From an uncultured Granulosicoccaceae bacterium (GTDB lineage: Bacteria > Pseudomonadota > Gammaproteobacteria > Granulosicoccales > Granulosicoccaceae): a stretch of 64,000 nucleotides of DNA. Positions 20,689-30,591 of this stretch are shown in pieces (position 1 is the stretch's first letter; every line of letters starts with the position of its first letter). A program made the translations under genes and the position numbers. Below the pieces are notes generated by a model. The model did not search any database, was not told where the DNA came from, and saw only the letters and a list, made by a program, of their open reading frames with translations. The DNA lies in the NCBI GenBank assembly GCA_937957915.1, contig CALGNZ010000047.1:186001-250000 (forward strand). Direction: 5' to 3'.

Positions 20689-21326
20689 CGGCTTTTTTGT
20701 CGCTGCTGCAATTGCTGTTGCAGGTTCTTTATGGCCATGCTGCGATGGCTGATGGTGCTTTTTCGTTCCTTGCCCATCGCCGCTGCTGTCAGGCCAGTCT
20801 GTGGGCAGTAGAAGATCGGGTCATAACCAAAGCCACCCTGGCTTTCGATCGACTCGGTAATCAGGCCCGACCAGTGTCCGCAGGCAATGATTGGTTCCGG
20901 ATCGTCTGCGTGGTTGAGATAGGCCAGCACACACACAAAGCGCGCAGCACGCTGTTCACCAGAGTAATCGCGCAGTTCGCGCAGCAGCTTTTGCATATTG
21001 TCGGCGTCGGACGGTTTTTGCGGTGTGTCAGGCTGTGCTTCCCCTAACAGCGCATAGCGTGCCGAATAGATGCCCGGTGCACCACCGAGCACTGGTACTG
21101 CCAACCCCGAATCATCAGCGAGTGCCGGCAGACCAGTCGCAAGGCTTGCATGTCTCGCCTTTATCAGTGCGTTTTCAATAAAGGTGACAGCGGTTTCATC
21201 TGCCTCGGTCACTGCATATTCGCTCTGCGGTACCAGATGAATATTGTGAGGCTCAAGCGCCCCGGCCAACTCAGCGAGTTTGCCACGGTTGCCGCTGGCC
21301 AGTACACAGGTGTTACGATCGGACAT
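20685..21326 (-). CDS. rdgB: XTP/dITP diphosphatase (non-canonical purine NTP pyrophosphatase)
   Basis: A 213-residue house-cleaning enzyme hydrolysing ITP, dITP and XTP. It carries LASGNRGKLAEL at the start, ALADDSGLAVPVLGGAPGIYSARYA and GGFGYDPIF, all RdgB signatures, and near the end KSTISHRSMA. It is 15 bases after rph and overlaps hemW by 4 bases. Confidence 0.96.
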   Translation of the reverse strand: MSDRNTCVLASGNRGKLAELAGALEPHNIHLVPQSEYAVTEADETAVTFIENALIKARHASLATGLPALADDSGLAVPVLGGAPGIYSARYALLGEAQPDTPQKPSDADNMQKLLRELRDYSGEQRAARFVCVLAYLNHADDPEPIIACGHWSGLITESIESQGGFGYDPIFYCPQTGLTAAAMGKERKSTISHRSMAIKNLQQQLQQRQKSR

Positions 21327-21341
21327 ACAGGGGCTGTAACC

Positions 21342-22058
21342 TCAGCTGCTTAGCGCTGTGCGCTGTAGTTCGACAATCTCATTCACTCCCTTGCGGGCGA
21401 GTGCGAGCATTTCCTGCAATTCGTTTTCTCGAAACGCATGGCCTTCTGCGGTGCCCTGGATTTCAATGTACCCGCCAGCTTCATTCATGACGACATTCAT
21501 ATCCGTTTCCGCATTTGAGTCTTCAGCGTAATCAAGGTCCAGCACGGGCTGGCCGTTGTAGATGCCAACCGAAATCGCAGCCACGTGTCCGTGCAATGGA
21601 TTTTTCTTGATACTCTTTGCCGTTTGCAGAGATGTTATCGCATCACTCAGCGCCACATAGGCACCACTGATTGAAGCGGTACGTGTGCCTCCGTCTGCCT
21701 GAATAACATCGCAATCGATTGTGACTGTTTTTTCACCGAGTGCTTCCAGATCAATGATTGCTCGCAATGAGCGGCCAATCAGTCGCTGTATTTCCATACT
21801 GCGCCCGGACTGTTTACCTGCTGTCACTTCACGCCTTGATCGAGTGTTGGTGGCTCTTGGCAGCATGCCGTACTCTGCTGTCACCCATCCACTGCCTTTA
21901 CCTTTAAGAAAAGGTGGCACTCTGTCTTCGATGCTCGCTGTGCAGATTACTTTGGTGTCGCCAAATTCTGTCAATACAGATCCTTCGGCGTGGCGAGTAA
22001 AGTTACGTGTAAAACTGATGGCTCTCAGCTGATTGTTCTCACGCTGGCTAGGGCGCAT
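21342..22058 (-). CDS. rph: Ribonuclease PH
   Basis: A 238-residue phosphorolytic 3'-5' exoribonuclease that trims tRNA 3' ends. It begins [20 protein letters not shown] and shows [36 protein letters not shown] and [19 protein letters not shown]. It heads the rph-rdgB-hemW operon and is divergent from yicC, an arrangement conserved in gammaproteobacteria. Confidence 0.97.
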   Translation of the reverse strand: MRPSQRENNQLRAISFTRNFTRHAEGSVLTEFGDTKVICTASIEDRVPPFLKGKGSGWVTAEYGMLPRATNTRSRREVTAGKQSGRSMEIQRLIGRSLRAIIDLEALGEKTVTIDCDVIQADGGTRTASISGAYVALSDAITSLQTAKSIKKNPLHGHVAAISVGIYNGQPVLDLDYAEDSNAETDMNVVMNEAGGYIEIQGTAEGHAFRENELQEMLALARKGVNEIVELQRTALSS

Positions 22059-22316
22059 GTATATCCTTTGTTTCTAGATTGGCTGGGGTTATGTTCTACA
22101 GTGCATAAGTCATTTGCAGAGTCAGCTGTCAACACAAGAGGTGTTGCAGTCGATGGCATCTGACGCTGGCACCGCTGCATGATACAGTGAGCAGACAGCA
22201 AAGCCGAGCCTGCTGTGTTTATTTTGTGTGCGTGGTTTAGTACAGGGTCGGTGCGCGTGTATTTTTTTAGCTGTTCATTGGCATAAATGTGTTTATCGAA
22301 TCAGGAGTCTGCGACT

Positions 22317-23183
22317 GTGCTTAAAAGTATGACCGCGTTTAGTCGGCAGGAAGAAGTCAATCAATGGGGAACCATCGTTTGGGAAATCCGTTCGGTTAAC
22401 CATCGCTACCTCGACTTGTCTATTCGCATCCCCGAGGAGCTTCGCAATGTTGAACCGAAAGCGCGTGATCTGCTGAATGCCAGTCTCAGTCGTGGCAAGG
22501 TCGAGGCCTCATTGCGATACAAGTCTGGCGATTTGGCTGGCGGAGAAATCATTGTCAACGACGCATTGGCGCAGCAATTAACGAAGGCTGCGCACTCGGT
22601 GCAGCAAATGACCGGTGATGCCGGGCCACTGTCAGCGATAGAAATACTGCGCTGGCCAGGTGTTGTTGGTCAGGCTGAAAAAGATCTTGGCCCGCTGCAA
22701 CAACAGGTGCTGGATTTACTATCAAAAACAATAGCTGATTACATCGAAACGCGTGGTCGTGAAGGGCAGAAAACAGCCACAATGCTCAGCGAGCGCTGCG
22801 ACGCGATTGAGGCCATCGTTGCAAAAGTTCGGGTGTTGCGACCACAGGCGATAGAGCGCCAGCGGGCTAAACTGATGGCACGTATCGAAGATCTTGATAC
22901 CGATCATGATAACGGCCGGCTTGAGCAAGAGTTGGTGTACATTGCGCAACGTCTTGATGTCGATGAGGAGCTTGATCGATTGACAGCACACCTGAGTGAG
23001 CTGCGCGATATTCTGCAAAGAGATGAGCCAGTAGGACGACGCCTTGATTTTCTGGTGCAGGAATTTAACCGTGAGGCAAATACGTTGAGTTCCAAGTCTG
23101 CTGATGCCGAAACCACGGCGCTGTCGGTTGATTTGAAGGTGCTTATTGAGCAGATGCGCGAGCAGGTGCAAAACATTGAGTAA
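22317..23183 (+). CDS. yicC: YicC family endoribonuclease
   Basis: About 288 residues, with the N-terminal SMTAFSRQEEVNQWGTIVWE and EIRSVNHRYLDLSIRIPEEL typical of YicC, and the C-terminal block QRDEPVGRRLDFLVQEFNRE / ANTLSSKSAD. The family is reported to act as a stress-related endoribonuclease. The start is the GTG at 22317, preceded by CAGGAG at 22302-22307. The frame is open further upstream to 22287 but lacks a better signal. It is divergent from rph. In many relatives gmk follows, but here a membrane-protein gene overlaps its end. Confidence 0.93.
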   Translation: MLKSMTAFSRQEEVNQWGTIVWEIRSVNHRYLDLSIRIPEELRNVEPKARDLLNASLSRGKVEASLRYKSGDLAGGEIIVNDALAQQLTKAAHSVQQMTGDAGPLSAIEILRWPGVVGQAEKDLGPLQQQVLDLLSKTIADYIETRGREGQKTATMLSERCDAIEAIVAKVRVLRPQAIERQRAKLMARIEDLDTDHDNGRLEQELVYIAQRLDVDEELDRLTAHLSELRDILQRDEPVGRRLDFLVQEFNREANTLSSKSADAETTALSVDLKVLIEQMREQVQNIE

Positions 23184-23724
23184 GGGCTCGCGCCCGCCTG
23201 CAAAGAAAGCCAGCCCGGCTCGCGAACCACAGAGCGCCGCAGACGCGGCAGTAGTATCCGGTCCGATTAAAAAAAATCCGGTGGAATCCGTGATTACGAC
23301 GTTGCCGATTATCATGTTACTCGGTGGACTTGCGTTCTATTACTTCAATGAGCGCCGGCAGGTGGACGGGCAAATTCTGATTGATCAAATCGAACAGATT
23401 GACGGTGCATTTTCCGGTATCAGTGCGCAGAGTGAAAAACCTGAAGCGCAAAGAATTCTGTGGATCAAAACGCCGTCGCGGCTGCGTGGCGGGCGAGTTA
23501 GTTACAAACAGGCGCAGCAACTCGACGTCTTAACTGATGGTGATCCGATAACCGTCTGGGCGGCGCCCAAAGTGCAGGGGTCAAAAACCCTTTGGGTAGT
23601 TAAGCTGAGCAGTGACGGGAAAGTGTTGATCGAGCAGGAAGTCGATTCTGCCAATGCAGATACTCAGACCAGTACTCGAGTGACAACTTCGGCAAACAAG
23701 CCAGCAACCCTGATGCAACAATAG
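23176..23724 (+). CDS. Single-pass membrane protein of unknown function
   Basis: About 182 residues. A basic N-terminal segment (SKGSRPPAKKASPA) precedes one membrane helix (VESVITTLPIIMLLGGLAFYY), and the rest is a soluble, probably periplasmic domain without a recognised family. The likely start is TTG at 23176, overlapping the yicC stop by 8 bases. An ATG at 23146 would lengthen the overlap. The overlap implies coupling to yicC. Function unknown. Confidence 0.7.
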   Translation: MSKGSRPPAKKASPAREPQSAADAAVVSGPIKKNPVESVITTLPIIMLLGGLAFYYFNERRQVDGQILIDQIEQIDGAFSGISAQSEKPEAQRILWIKTPSRLRGGRVSYKQAQQLDVLTDGDPITVWAAPKVQGSKTLWVVKLSSDGKVLIEQEVDSANADTQTSTRVTTSANKPATLMQQ

Positions 23725-23737
23725 TGACGATGTTTGC

Positions 23738-24712
23738 TTACGAGCCTTCCTGCACAAACAACAGCCACTGGTAGCCAATAAACACGGCAACCAAAATCAG
23801 GCCTTCAAAGCGATTAATACGGCCTCCGTTACCACGCCAGGCAACACAAAAGATCAGCAGGCAAATAGTTAGTCCGATATGTACAACTGCGTCGCGGTTT
23901 CTGACCATTGCATCAACATCGACCGGGCCGATGATCGCTACTACTCCGAGTACCGCCAGCGCGTTAAATAAATTCGAGCCAACAACACCGCCAATCGCCA
24001 GCCCGAACTCACGTCGCATGATGGCGGCGATGGTTGCTGCAAGTTCAGGCAAGCTGGTACCGACTGCCACAATTGACAGCCCGATCATCAACTCGCTAAC
24101 GTTTGCAGCCCTGGCAATTTCGACAGCGCCCCATACCAGTGCACGGGAACTGACCAGTAGTACGATCAGGGAAATAATGGTGATTGTTGACAATTTAACC
24201 ATTGGTTCCGGAGCGCTGACGTGGTCATTGAACTCTGTTGCGAGCATATCGTTAGGCTCTTTTTTCCCCTGCCAGATTAGCCAGCCCAGGCAAAGCATCA
24301 GTACACCAATGTAGGCGATACCGTCGCCACGAGATAGTTTCAGATCAAGTAACAATGCTGTTGAAAACAGCACCACGCCAAGCAACAGCGGTATTTCGCG
24401 GCGTAGCACGGTCGATGACACGGGAATTGGAATTAACATGCTGGAAAACCCGAGAATCAACGCGATGTTGGCAATGTTGGAGCCAATGGCATTGCCAATG
24501 GCGAGTGCTGAATTGCCGCTGGTTGCTGACATCACACCGATCAGAATTTCAGGCGCGGAAGTACCGAAGCTGACAATCGTCAAGCCAATAAGCAATGGCG
24601 AGAGGCCAAACTGAAAGGCGATTGAACTCGCGCCTTCGACAAACTTGTCAGCGCTGTATGCCAGCAATGCAAGGCTGACGATAATAGTGAATACCGGAAT
24701 CAGCAGGGTCAT
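23738..24712 (-). CDS. Calcium/sodium antiporter, CaCA family (YrbG-like)
   Basis: A 324-residue inner-membrane exchanger with about ten membrane segments and two inverted alpha repeats. The first repeat contains GLTIVSFGTSAPEILIGVMS and GNAIGSNIANIALILG. The second contains GLSIVAVGTSLPELAATIAA and VVGSNLFNALAVLG. These GTS-PE and GSN motifs line the cation site. It is convergent with the membrane-protein gene. Ca2+/Na+ exchange is the family expectation. Confidence 0.92.
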   Translation of the reverse strand: MTLLIPVFTIIVSLALLAYSADKFVEGASSIAFQFGLSPLLIGLTIVSFGTSAPEILIGVMSATSGNSALAIGNAIGSNIANIALILGFSSMLIPIPVSSTVLRREIPLLLGVVLFSTALLLDLKLSRGDGIAYIGVLMLCLGWLIWQGKKEPNDMLATEFNDHVSAPEPMVKLSTITIISLIVLLVSSRALVWGAVEIARAANVSELMIGLSIVAVGTSLPELAATIAAIMRREFGLAIGGVVGSNLFNALAVLGVVAIIGPVDVDAMVRNRDAVVHIGLTICLLIFCVAWRGNGGRINRFEGLILVAVFIGYQWLLFVQEGS

Positions 24713-24866
24713 GTTAATAGTGATCGCAACGTCGGATGAGTTTAATAGCTACACACCGGGCCAAAATCAATCCCGGGCACAGCCCACTGATTGTAGGACA
24801 ACCAAACTTTCTGCGTTCGAAGTTGAGTTAATTCTTTGCGCTGGACTTCAGTTGAGGCTTGCCTGA

Positions 24867-26270
24867 TCAGGCGGCTGCAGCGTTTAATGCACGGCTGCGA
24901 AAGCCCAGGCTGGCGGCCAGTCCAGGTTGATTGTCAGCCAGGCGCAGCTCAGCACCATGCATGCGGGCCACGGCCTGCACGAGGCTCAGTCCGAGACCGT
25001 TGCCCGGAGACTTGCGCTCGTGCTCAAGCCGCACAAATCGCTGCAATACACGGTCTCTCTCATGTCGCGGTATACCCGGTCCATTGTCTGTGACGGTAAT
25101 GGTGAATTCATCGTCATTGCCCGACAGATAAATGCCAACGGCGCCGGTGACGCGGGTGTACTTAATCGCATTGTCGAGCAGGTTGGTGATCGCCTGTGCA
25201 AGCAAGTGGCGGTTGCCGTAAAACAGCGGGTTGGAATTGATTTGTTCAATGAAATTCAGATTGGCATCCTCGGCAACCGCACCGTACAACTCGGCTATCT
25301 CGGCTGTCAGATCACCCATCTTTACGTATTCCCATTCAGTTTTATCCAGGCCAGCCTCAAGCCGCGCAATACTGAGCATAGCGTTGAAGGTGTGGATCAT
25401 ACCGTCGGTTTCGTTGATTGATGACTCGATGGTGTCGCGATATTCGTCGTCGCTGCGATTTTCCAGTAACGTGACTTCAAGACGGTTACGCAAACGGGTT
25501 AACGGGCTGCGCAGATCGTGTGCGACGTTGTTGGTGACCTGCTGCATGCTCTCCATCAGATCTTCAATTCGGGTGAGCATCTGATTGATCTTAACAGCGA
25601 TGGCATCGAATTCGTCGCGGCGTTCGGTAACCGGAATGCGTCTGGACATGGCGCCACTCATGATTTCACCGGCGGTTTTATTGACCGACGCAATGCGACG
25701 CAGCACGCTCATACTCATCCAGATACCACCGAGTACGGCGAAAATCAGAGTAATAACCGTTGCCCCTACGACCAACGCAAAGGTGTAGTCAAGCAGTGCT
25801 TTTTCGTCGCTGACCTCGTGTCCGATAGTCAGCTTCAGTCCGTTTGAAAACTGAGTTTGTGCAACCCGGACTGGCAGTAGCGTGCGCGGGCTGTCGGCGG
25901 GCAGGTCAACGACGTCGCCCATTGGTTTGGTGCTGTGAGTGCGAACCGATTTGATGCGCAACGGCCATTCCTGATCACCGCCGTCGGTGATGTCGCTGCC
26001 CTCGCTTTCGAGATAGTAGAAACGGCCATAGGTATCGACCTGATTGCGCTGTTGTATGGCATCGAGCAACTCGGTTAGCGCGCCGGATTTATAGAGGTTG
26101 ACCAGAAAGTCGGTTTCAAGCCGGAGACGTGCGTCGACCTGAGATTCAATCTCGTCACGCAAAGACCAGTAGATAAAACCGAGGGTAACTGCGGAGAACA
26201 GGCTGAACAGTGCCGCATAGATTATGGTTAAGCGAAAAGCTGTGGTACTAAACAGGCGTATGTCCATCAT
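24867..26270 (-). CDS. Membrane sensor histidine kinase
   Basis: 467 residues: an N-terminal membrane helix (LTIIYAALFSLFSAVTLGFIY), a periplasmic domain of about 130 residues, a second helix (VVGATVITLIFAVLGGIWM) and HAMP. The HisKA phosphoacceptor is in NNVAHDLRSPLTRLRNRLEV, and HATPase boxes are NLLDNAIKYT, VTDNGPGIP and GNGLGLSLVQAV. It follows its response regulator after about 150 bases, on the same strand. The signal is unknown. The pair diverges from a DegP-type protease gene, which suggests an envelope-stress role by context only. Confidence 0.93.
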   Translation of the reverse strand: MMDIRLFSTTAFRLTIIYAALFSLFSAVTLGFIYWSLRDEIESQVDARLRLETDFLVNLYKSGALTELLDAIQQRNQVDTYGRFYYLESEGSDITDGGDQEWPLRIKSVRTHSTKPMGDVVDLPADSPRTLLPVRVAQTQFSNGLKLTIGHEVSDEKALLDYTFALVVGATVITLIFAVLGGIWMSMSVLRRIASVNKTAGEIMSGAMSRRIPVTERRDEFDAIAVKINQMLTRIEDLMESMQQVTNNVAHDLRSPLTRLRNRLEVTLLENRSDDEYRDTIESSINETDGMIHTFNAMLSIARLEAGLDKTEWEYVKMGDLTAEIAELYGAVAEDANLNFIEQINSNPLFYGNRHLLAQAITNLLDNAIKYTRVTGAVGIYLSGNDDEFTITVTDNGPGIPRHERDRVLQRFVRLEHERKSPGNGLGLSLVQAVARMHGAELRLADNQPGLAASLGFRSRALNAAAA

Positions 26271-26422
26271 GACCAGCCATCCGGACTTGGCGGCAGGCTA
26301 ACATGGCAGGGCCTGGTTTTGTTCAAGCGCAAAGTGTCACCGTAAAAAGTACTGTGGCCCGCAAACACGAGCCACTTTGTCGATATCCTGATATGAAAGT
26401 CAGGACTGTCATCGGTGCGGAA

Positions 26423-27097
26423 CTAGCCTTCGACTAGCTTGTATCCGGCGCCTCTGACGGTATGCAGCAACGGTTGCTCGAAGTCCTTGTCGATTTTACT
26501 TCTGAGTCGACTGATCTGGACATCGATCACATTGGTCTGCGGATCAAAGTGATAGTCCCATACATTTTCCAGCAACATGCTGCGGGTGACAACCTGGCCA
26601 GCATGACGCATCAGATACTCAAGCAGGCGAAATTCGCGAGGTTGCAGATTAATGTTGGCGCCGGCCCGGGTTACTTTGTGCTTCAGCAGGTCCAGAGTCA
26701 GGTCTGCCACTCGCAACGTAGTGACTGCGTTTTCCGGCTGTGCCCGTCTGGCCAGCGCCTGTAGCCGGGCGCTTAGTTCCGACAATTGATAGGGCTTGGT
26801 CAGATAGTCGTCACCACCGGCACGCAGGCCGGTGACGCGCTCATCGACATCGTCGAGTGCGCTCAGAATCAGGACCGGAGTGTTGTCACCACCACGGCGC
26901 AGATCCTCGATCATGGATATACCGTCTTTCCTGGGCATCATGCGGTCGATCACCATCGCGTCATATGCGTTGGTTTTAGCGTAGCTAAGGCCAGATTCCC
27001 CGTCGTCTGCGTGATCGACCGCGTGGCCAATCTCGTTTAGACCCTTGACGAGATAACTCGCCGCCTCCATATCGTCTTCAACTAGTAGTATGCGCAT
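26423..27097 (-). CDS. OmpR-family response regulator
   Basis: 224 residues. The receiver domain has the acidic pair in VEDDME, the phospho-acceptor Asp in AMVIDRMMPRKDG and the Lys in DDYLTKPYQ. The C-terminal winged helix has LQPREFRLLEYLMRHAGQVV and DVQISRLRSKID. It partners the kinase gene downstream and is divergent from the degP-like gene across about 210 bases, which may contain its operator. Confidence 0.94.
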   Translation of the reverse strand: MRILLVEDDMEAASYLVKGLNEIGHAVDHADDGESGLSYAKTNAYDAMVIDRMMPRKDGISMIEDLRRGGDNTPVLILSALDDVDERVTGLRAGGDDYLTKPYQLSELSARLQALARRAQPENAVTTLRVADLTLDLLKHKVTRAGANINLQPREFRLLEYLMRHAGQVVTRSMLLENVWDYHFDPQTNVIDVQISRLRSKIDKDFEQPLLHTVRGAGYKLVEG

Positions 27098-27311
27098 GTA
27101 TTAAACTCTTACCGAAGCGGTGCATCGACGCTGCATGGGCGCCGTGAAAAAACCTCAGAGATGACGGCGGAGATCCAATGTGACCTCCAAATCGTTACTC
27201 TCTGGATGAAATCCGAATGTATCAACCCGAGTGCTGATTGCAGCGACGGTTAAGTCTGCTATTACCAACCCCATGGTTTCCACTCGTCGTCCCTTGACGC
27301 AGGAGTCTGAA

Positions 27312-28808
27312 ATGACTGTAGGTTTCAAACACCCGACTAGAGCATTGGTATCATCCCATATTGCGACGCGGTCTGCCACGGTCAGCAGTGTGGCATTTCG
27401 CGGTGGATTATTTTCCTGCGCACTGGCGCTCATGATGCTGGTTGGCGGTAAAACTGGTGCTGTTCAGGCCATTGACCTACCAGATTTTGAGGGATTGGTC
27501 GCGGACAAAGGCAAAGCGGTAGTGAAAGTTACTGTCAAAGCGACACGAGAATCGTCGCCTGGGCTGGATAACTTGCCAAACTTTAATGAAGAAGAGATGC
27601 CTGAATTCTTCAAAAAGTTTTTTGAAAATCTGCCTGATTCCCAGAACATTCCGCGAGATAACAGTCCAACGGCCGGATTCGGATCCGGATTTATCATCAG
27701 TGAAGATGGTTATATCGTCACCAATGCGCACGTCGTCAATGACGCAACGGAGATAGCCATTGGCTTGCCGGACCGCCGTGAGTTCGACGCGGAGCTGGTC
27801 GGCTCCGATAAACGGACTGATGTAGCGTTGCTCAAGGTTGACGCGAGCGGCCTGCCGACCCTGTCTCTCGGCGATTCAGACAAATTGAAGGTAGGCCAGT
27901 GGGTGCTTGCGATTGGATCGCCTTTCGGATTTGAGTACACCGCAACTCAGGGGATTGTGTCGGCACTGTCGCGCAGCTTGCCAAACGAGAATTACGTGCC
28001 CTTCATCCAGACTGATGTGGCTGTCAATCCTGGCAACTCCGGTGGGCCGCTGTTCGATCTCGATGGCAATGTGGTCGGGGTTAACTCGCAGATCTATTCC
28101 CGCTCTGGTGGCTATATGGGGCTTTCCTTCGCCATTCCGGTCAATGTAGTGCAATCGGTGGTAGAGCAGCTTCAGGAACAAGGCTTTGTCAGCCGTGGCT
28201 GGCTTGGCGTGGTGATTCAGGACGTTAATCGCGATCTGGCCAAATCATTTGGCCTGGACAGCCCTGCGGGCGCGTTAATCGCCCAGGTTAATCGGGGCAG
28301 TCCCGCCGCTGATGCCGGATTGAAGACCGGCGACGTCATCTTGTCTTTTAACGGTCAGCCGGTTGCGGAGTCGTCAGACCTGCCGGCATTGGTTGGCAGT
28401 ACACGGCCCGGTAATACGGTCGATGTTGAATTACTGCGCAGTCGTAAAACAATGACGCTGCCGGTGACGATACGCGAACTCCGGGAAAATCGCGCCGAGG
28501 CAGATTCAACAGAAGAGTCTACTGCAAAAACAAAAATGCTCGGTCTCAGCCTGCGCTCAATGACAGAAGACGAAATGGCTGAGCGTGGCGTTGAAAGTGG
28601 TTTATTGGTGACAGATGTCGACACCAACGGCGTGGCGGCAGCGGCCGGAGTGGCGGTGGGCGACGTGGTGATTTCCTACAACAATGCGACGCTCTCTGCG
28701 CCTGCAGATTTGCGACAGCTTATTGATGACAGCAGCAGTGGCGAGTCAGTGGCCCTGTTGATCAGTCGCAATAAAAATCCACAGTTTGTAGCGCTGACGC
28801 TACCGTGA
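27312..28808 (+). CDS. Do-family periplasmic serine protease (DegP/DegQ type)
   Basis: About 498 residues from ATG 27312, preceded by AGGAG at 27301-27305. A signal peptide (LFSCALALMMLVGG) leads to a trypsin-like domain. The catalytic triad is His in VTNAHVVND (about residue 139), Asp in KRTDVALLKVD (about 169) and Ser in NPGNSGGPLFD (about 239). Two PDZ domains follow (about 280-370 and 405-490). It degrades or refolds misfolded envelope proteins. It is divergent from the response regulator gene and is one of two HtrA paralogues in the window. Confidence 0.93.
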   Translation: MTVGFKHPTRALVSSHIATRSATVSSVAFRGGLFSCALALMMLVGGKTGAVQAIDLPDFEGLVADKGKAVVKVTVKATRESSPGLDNLPNFNEEEMPEFFKKFFENLPDSQNIPRDNSPTAGFGSGFIISEDGYIVTNAHVVNDATEIAIGLPDRREFDAELVGSDKRTDVALLKVDASGLPTLSLGDSDKLKVGQWVLAIGSPFGFEYTATQGIVSALSRSLPNENYVPFIQTDVAVNPGNSGGPLFDLDGNVVGVNSQIYSRSGGYMGLSFAIPVNVVQSVVEQLQEQGFVSRGWLGVVIQDVNRDLAKSFGLDSPAGALIAQVNRGSPAADAGLKTGDVILSFNGQPVAESSDLPALVGSTRPGNTVDVELLRSRKTMTLPVTIRELRENRAEADSTEESTAKTKMLGLSLRSMTEDEMAERGVESGLLVTDVDTNGVAAAAGVAVGDVVISYNNATLSAPADLRQLIDDSSSGESVALLISRNKNPQFVALTLP

Positions 28809-28839
28809 GCGCCTGCAGCCTGCACGATTGTTTTGCACA

Positions 28840-29481
28840 ATGAGTTTGCCGTTTTCGCCGTCAGCTGACCGCAATAAAGAAGTGATTGGTAATGCACTGG
28901 AAAGATGGCTTTGCAAGGCCAGCACCGTATTTGAGTTTGGCAGTGGCACTGGCCAACATGCGGTATATCTGAGTCTGCGGTTTCCTCATCTTCAATGGCA
29001 ACCGAGTGAACTGAAAGCAAACATTGAGACGATCAGATTGCTGATCCAGCAAGCGGGCGTGAGCAATATACTTGCACCTATCGAGTGCGATGTGCTGGCA
29101 CAACTGATACCAGGCAGAGATGCCGATGCCAGTCAGGTATCGAGTGACAACGTGCTTCAATATAGCTTTGCCTACTCTGCCAATACCGCGCACATTATGA
29201 GTATGCCAGCGGTAGAGCGGATGTTATCGATTGCGGCGGCGCTGCTGCAGCCAGCTGGATACTTCGCGCTGTATGGACCATTTAAATACGGATCAAAGCA
29301 CACGGCTGAAGGCAACAGTCAGTTTGATGCCATGCTGCGTGAACAGGACGCTGTGATGGGAGTTCGCGATAAATTTGAGCTCGATCAGATAGCAGTCGAG
29401 TGTGGCTTGACGCCAGTCGAAGATCTGGCGATGCCATCCAATAATCGAATACTGATGTGGCAACGCGTCGGAGAAATTTAG
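28840..29481 (+). CDS. DUF938 family SAM-dependent methyltransferase
   Basis: 213 residues from ATG 28840. The N-terminus FSPSADRNKEVIGNALERWL and the SAM motif VFEFGSGTGQHAVYLSLRFP are typical of DUF938. YSFAYSANTAHIMS and FALYGPFKYGSKHTAEGN correspond to later family blocks. No substrate is established for this family. The gene is 31 bases downstream of the protease gene and may be co-transcribed with it. Confidence 0.88.
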   Translation: MSLPFSPSADRNKEVIGNALERWLCKASTVFEFGSGTGQHAVYLSLRFPHLQWQPSELKANIETIRLLIQQAGVSNILAPIECDVLAQLIPGRDADASQVSSDNVLQYSFAYSANTAHIMSMPAVERMLSIAAALLQPAGYFALYGPFKYGSKHTAEGNSQFDAMLREQDAVMGVRDKFELDQIAVECGLTPVEDLAMPSNNRILMWQRVGEI

Positions 29482-29553
29482 TACAGGGTCTGCCGGGCTG
29501 CATTGCAGTGCTGCTACAAATTAAAGATGTATTGCGTCAGTCAGGCATGCAAA

Positions 29554-30591
29554 TCATCGCAATGTAGAAAGCGAGTTAATTACTTTTTTTGCAATGTCTG
29601 CTGACACCCATGGCTTCCACACTTCGGTGTGTTGAAGCAGAAATACCGATGCTGTTTCTGCTGCATTTAATTGCTGGTCAAACTGCAATGCTAACAGAGC
29701 ACTCATCAGCGCTCCCGGAAATTCACGTGCAGAGAGATAATCGATAGCCTCACCTGGCACTGCAGCGTCAAAGCTGTCTGTGACCACGGTTTGCAATTGC
29801 AATGGTCTCCAGGCGGATGGCTTTGGGTCGTCGCAATCTGCAACGGGCTTTGCAATGCAGCCATCCCAGTTTTTGGCGCCCGCAAACTCAATGCCGAAGT
29901 CTAGTTTGATCATGGTATGTCGGCCCATCATCGCAGAGGGAGACCCGTAGGAGCCAAACCAGTTGTGCCCCTTTTTAATGGCATCGGTTAGTGAGTGTTC
30001 AAGATCTGCCCAACTGTCGGGAGTAACCAGCATCCAGTTCTTTTCTTCCATCTCGAAAGCGCGAAAAAGGTTCGCAGTTATATGATGGCAATCTGAATCC
30101 GCCGGACAACCGAAAAATACACCCTCGGTTGTATCATCACTCACCGCGAACAATTCCGGGTGCTCGAGCACATCCAGTACGGTTTTTAACTCCGGGTGTT
30201 TTTTAACCGCTTCAGGTGATATCCACCAGCTTTGCCCCACTCCGGTGATCGGGTTATCGCTTATCGTGCGAAGTGTATTCGTGTCGGTAGTTGATTTAAT
30301 CGCTAAGCCAAAGTGATTGACCGGAATTGCACTCACAAGCACGGGTTCTGCAGATTCAAGGATGGCTGTCAATTCATTATCGGTTGCAATCCCTTCGATA
30401 GAGCAATCGAAACCGCCCTTCAGGATCAGTTCGTCGATGTTGGCTAACAGTTCGGTGGATGCATTTGTGCCGCTTGCCAGCTGTATGGATCCGCAATCAT
30501 CAGCTGCACCGGCGCCGGGTGTCTGTAACAGCGCCAGCGCGGCAGCTATGGCGAGCCAGCTATGACGAAGTCGTTGAGTGTTTATTCGCAC
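29554..30591 (-). CDS. Glycine betaine/choline-type ABC transporter substrate-binding protein (OpuAC-like)
   Basis: About 345 residues if translation starts at GTG 30591, which gives an ordinary signal peptide (LRHSWLAIAAALALLQTPGAG). The frame is open to 30798, but no signal peptide results from that start. The mature protein shows two-lobed OpuAC features such as VGQSWWISPEAVKKHPELKT, an aromatic-rich segment (NWFGSYGSPSAMM) and PGEAIDYLSAREFPG near the C-terminus. No permease or ATPase gene is nearby, so the transporter partners must lie elsewhere or the protein is a receptor or buffer. Ligand inferred from family only. Confidence 0.75.
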   Translation of the reverse strand: MRINTQRLRHSWLAIAAALALLQTPGAGAADDCGSIQLASGTNASTELLANIDELILKGGFDCSIEGIATDNELTAILESAEPVLVSAIPVNHFGLAIKSTTDTNTLRTISDNPITGVGQSWWISPEAVKKHPELKTVLDVLEHPELFAVSDDTTEGVFFGCPADSDCHHITANLFRAFEMEEKNWMLVTPDSWADLEHSLTDAIKKGHNWFGSYGSPSAMMGRHTMIKLDFGIEFAGAKNWDGCIAKPVADCDDPKPSAWRPLQLQTVVTDSFDAAVPGEAIDYLSAREFPGALMSALLALQFDQQLNAAETASVFLLQHTEVWKPWVSADIAKKVINSLSTLR

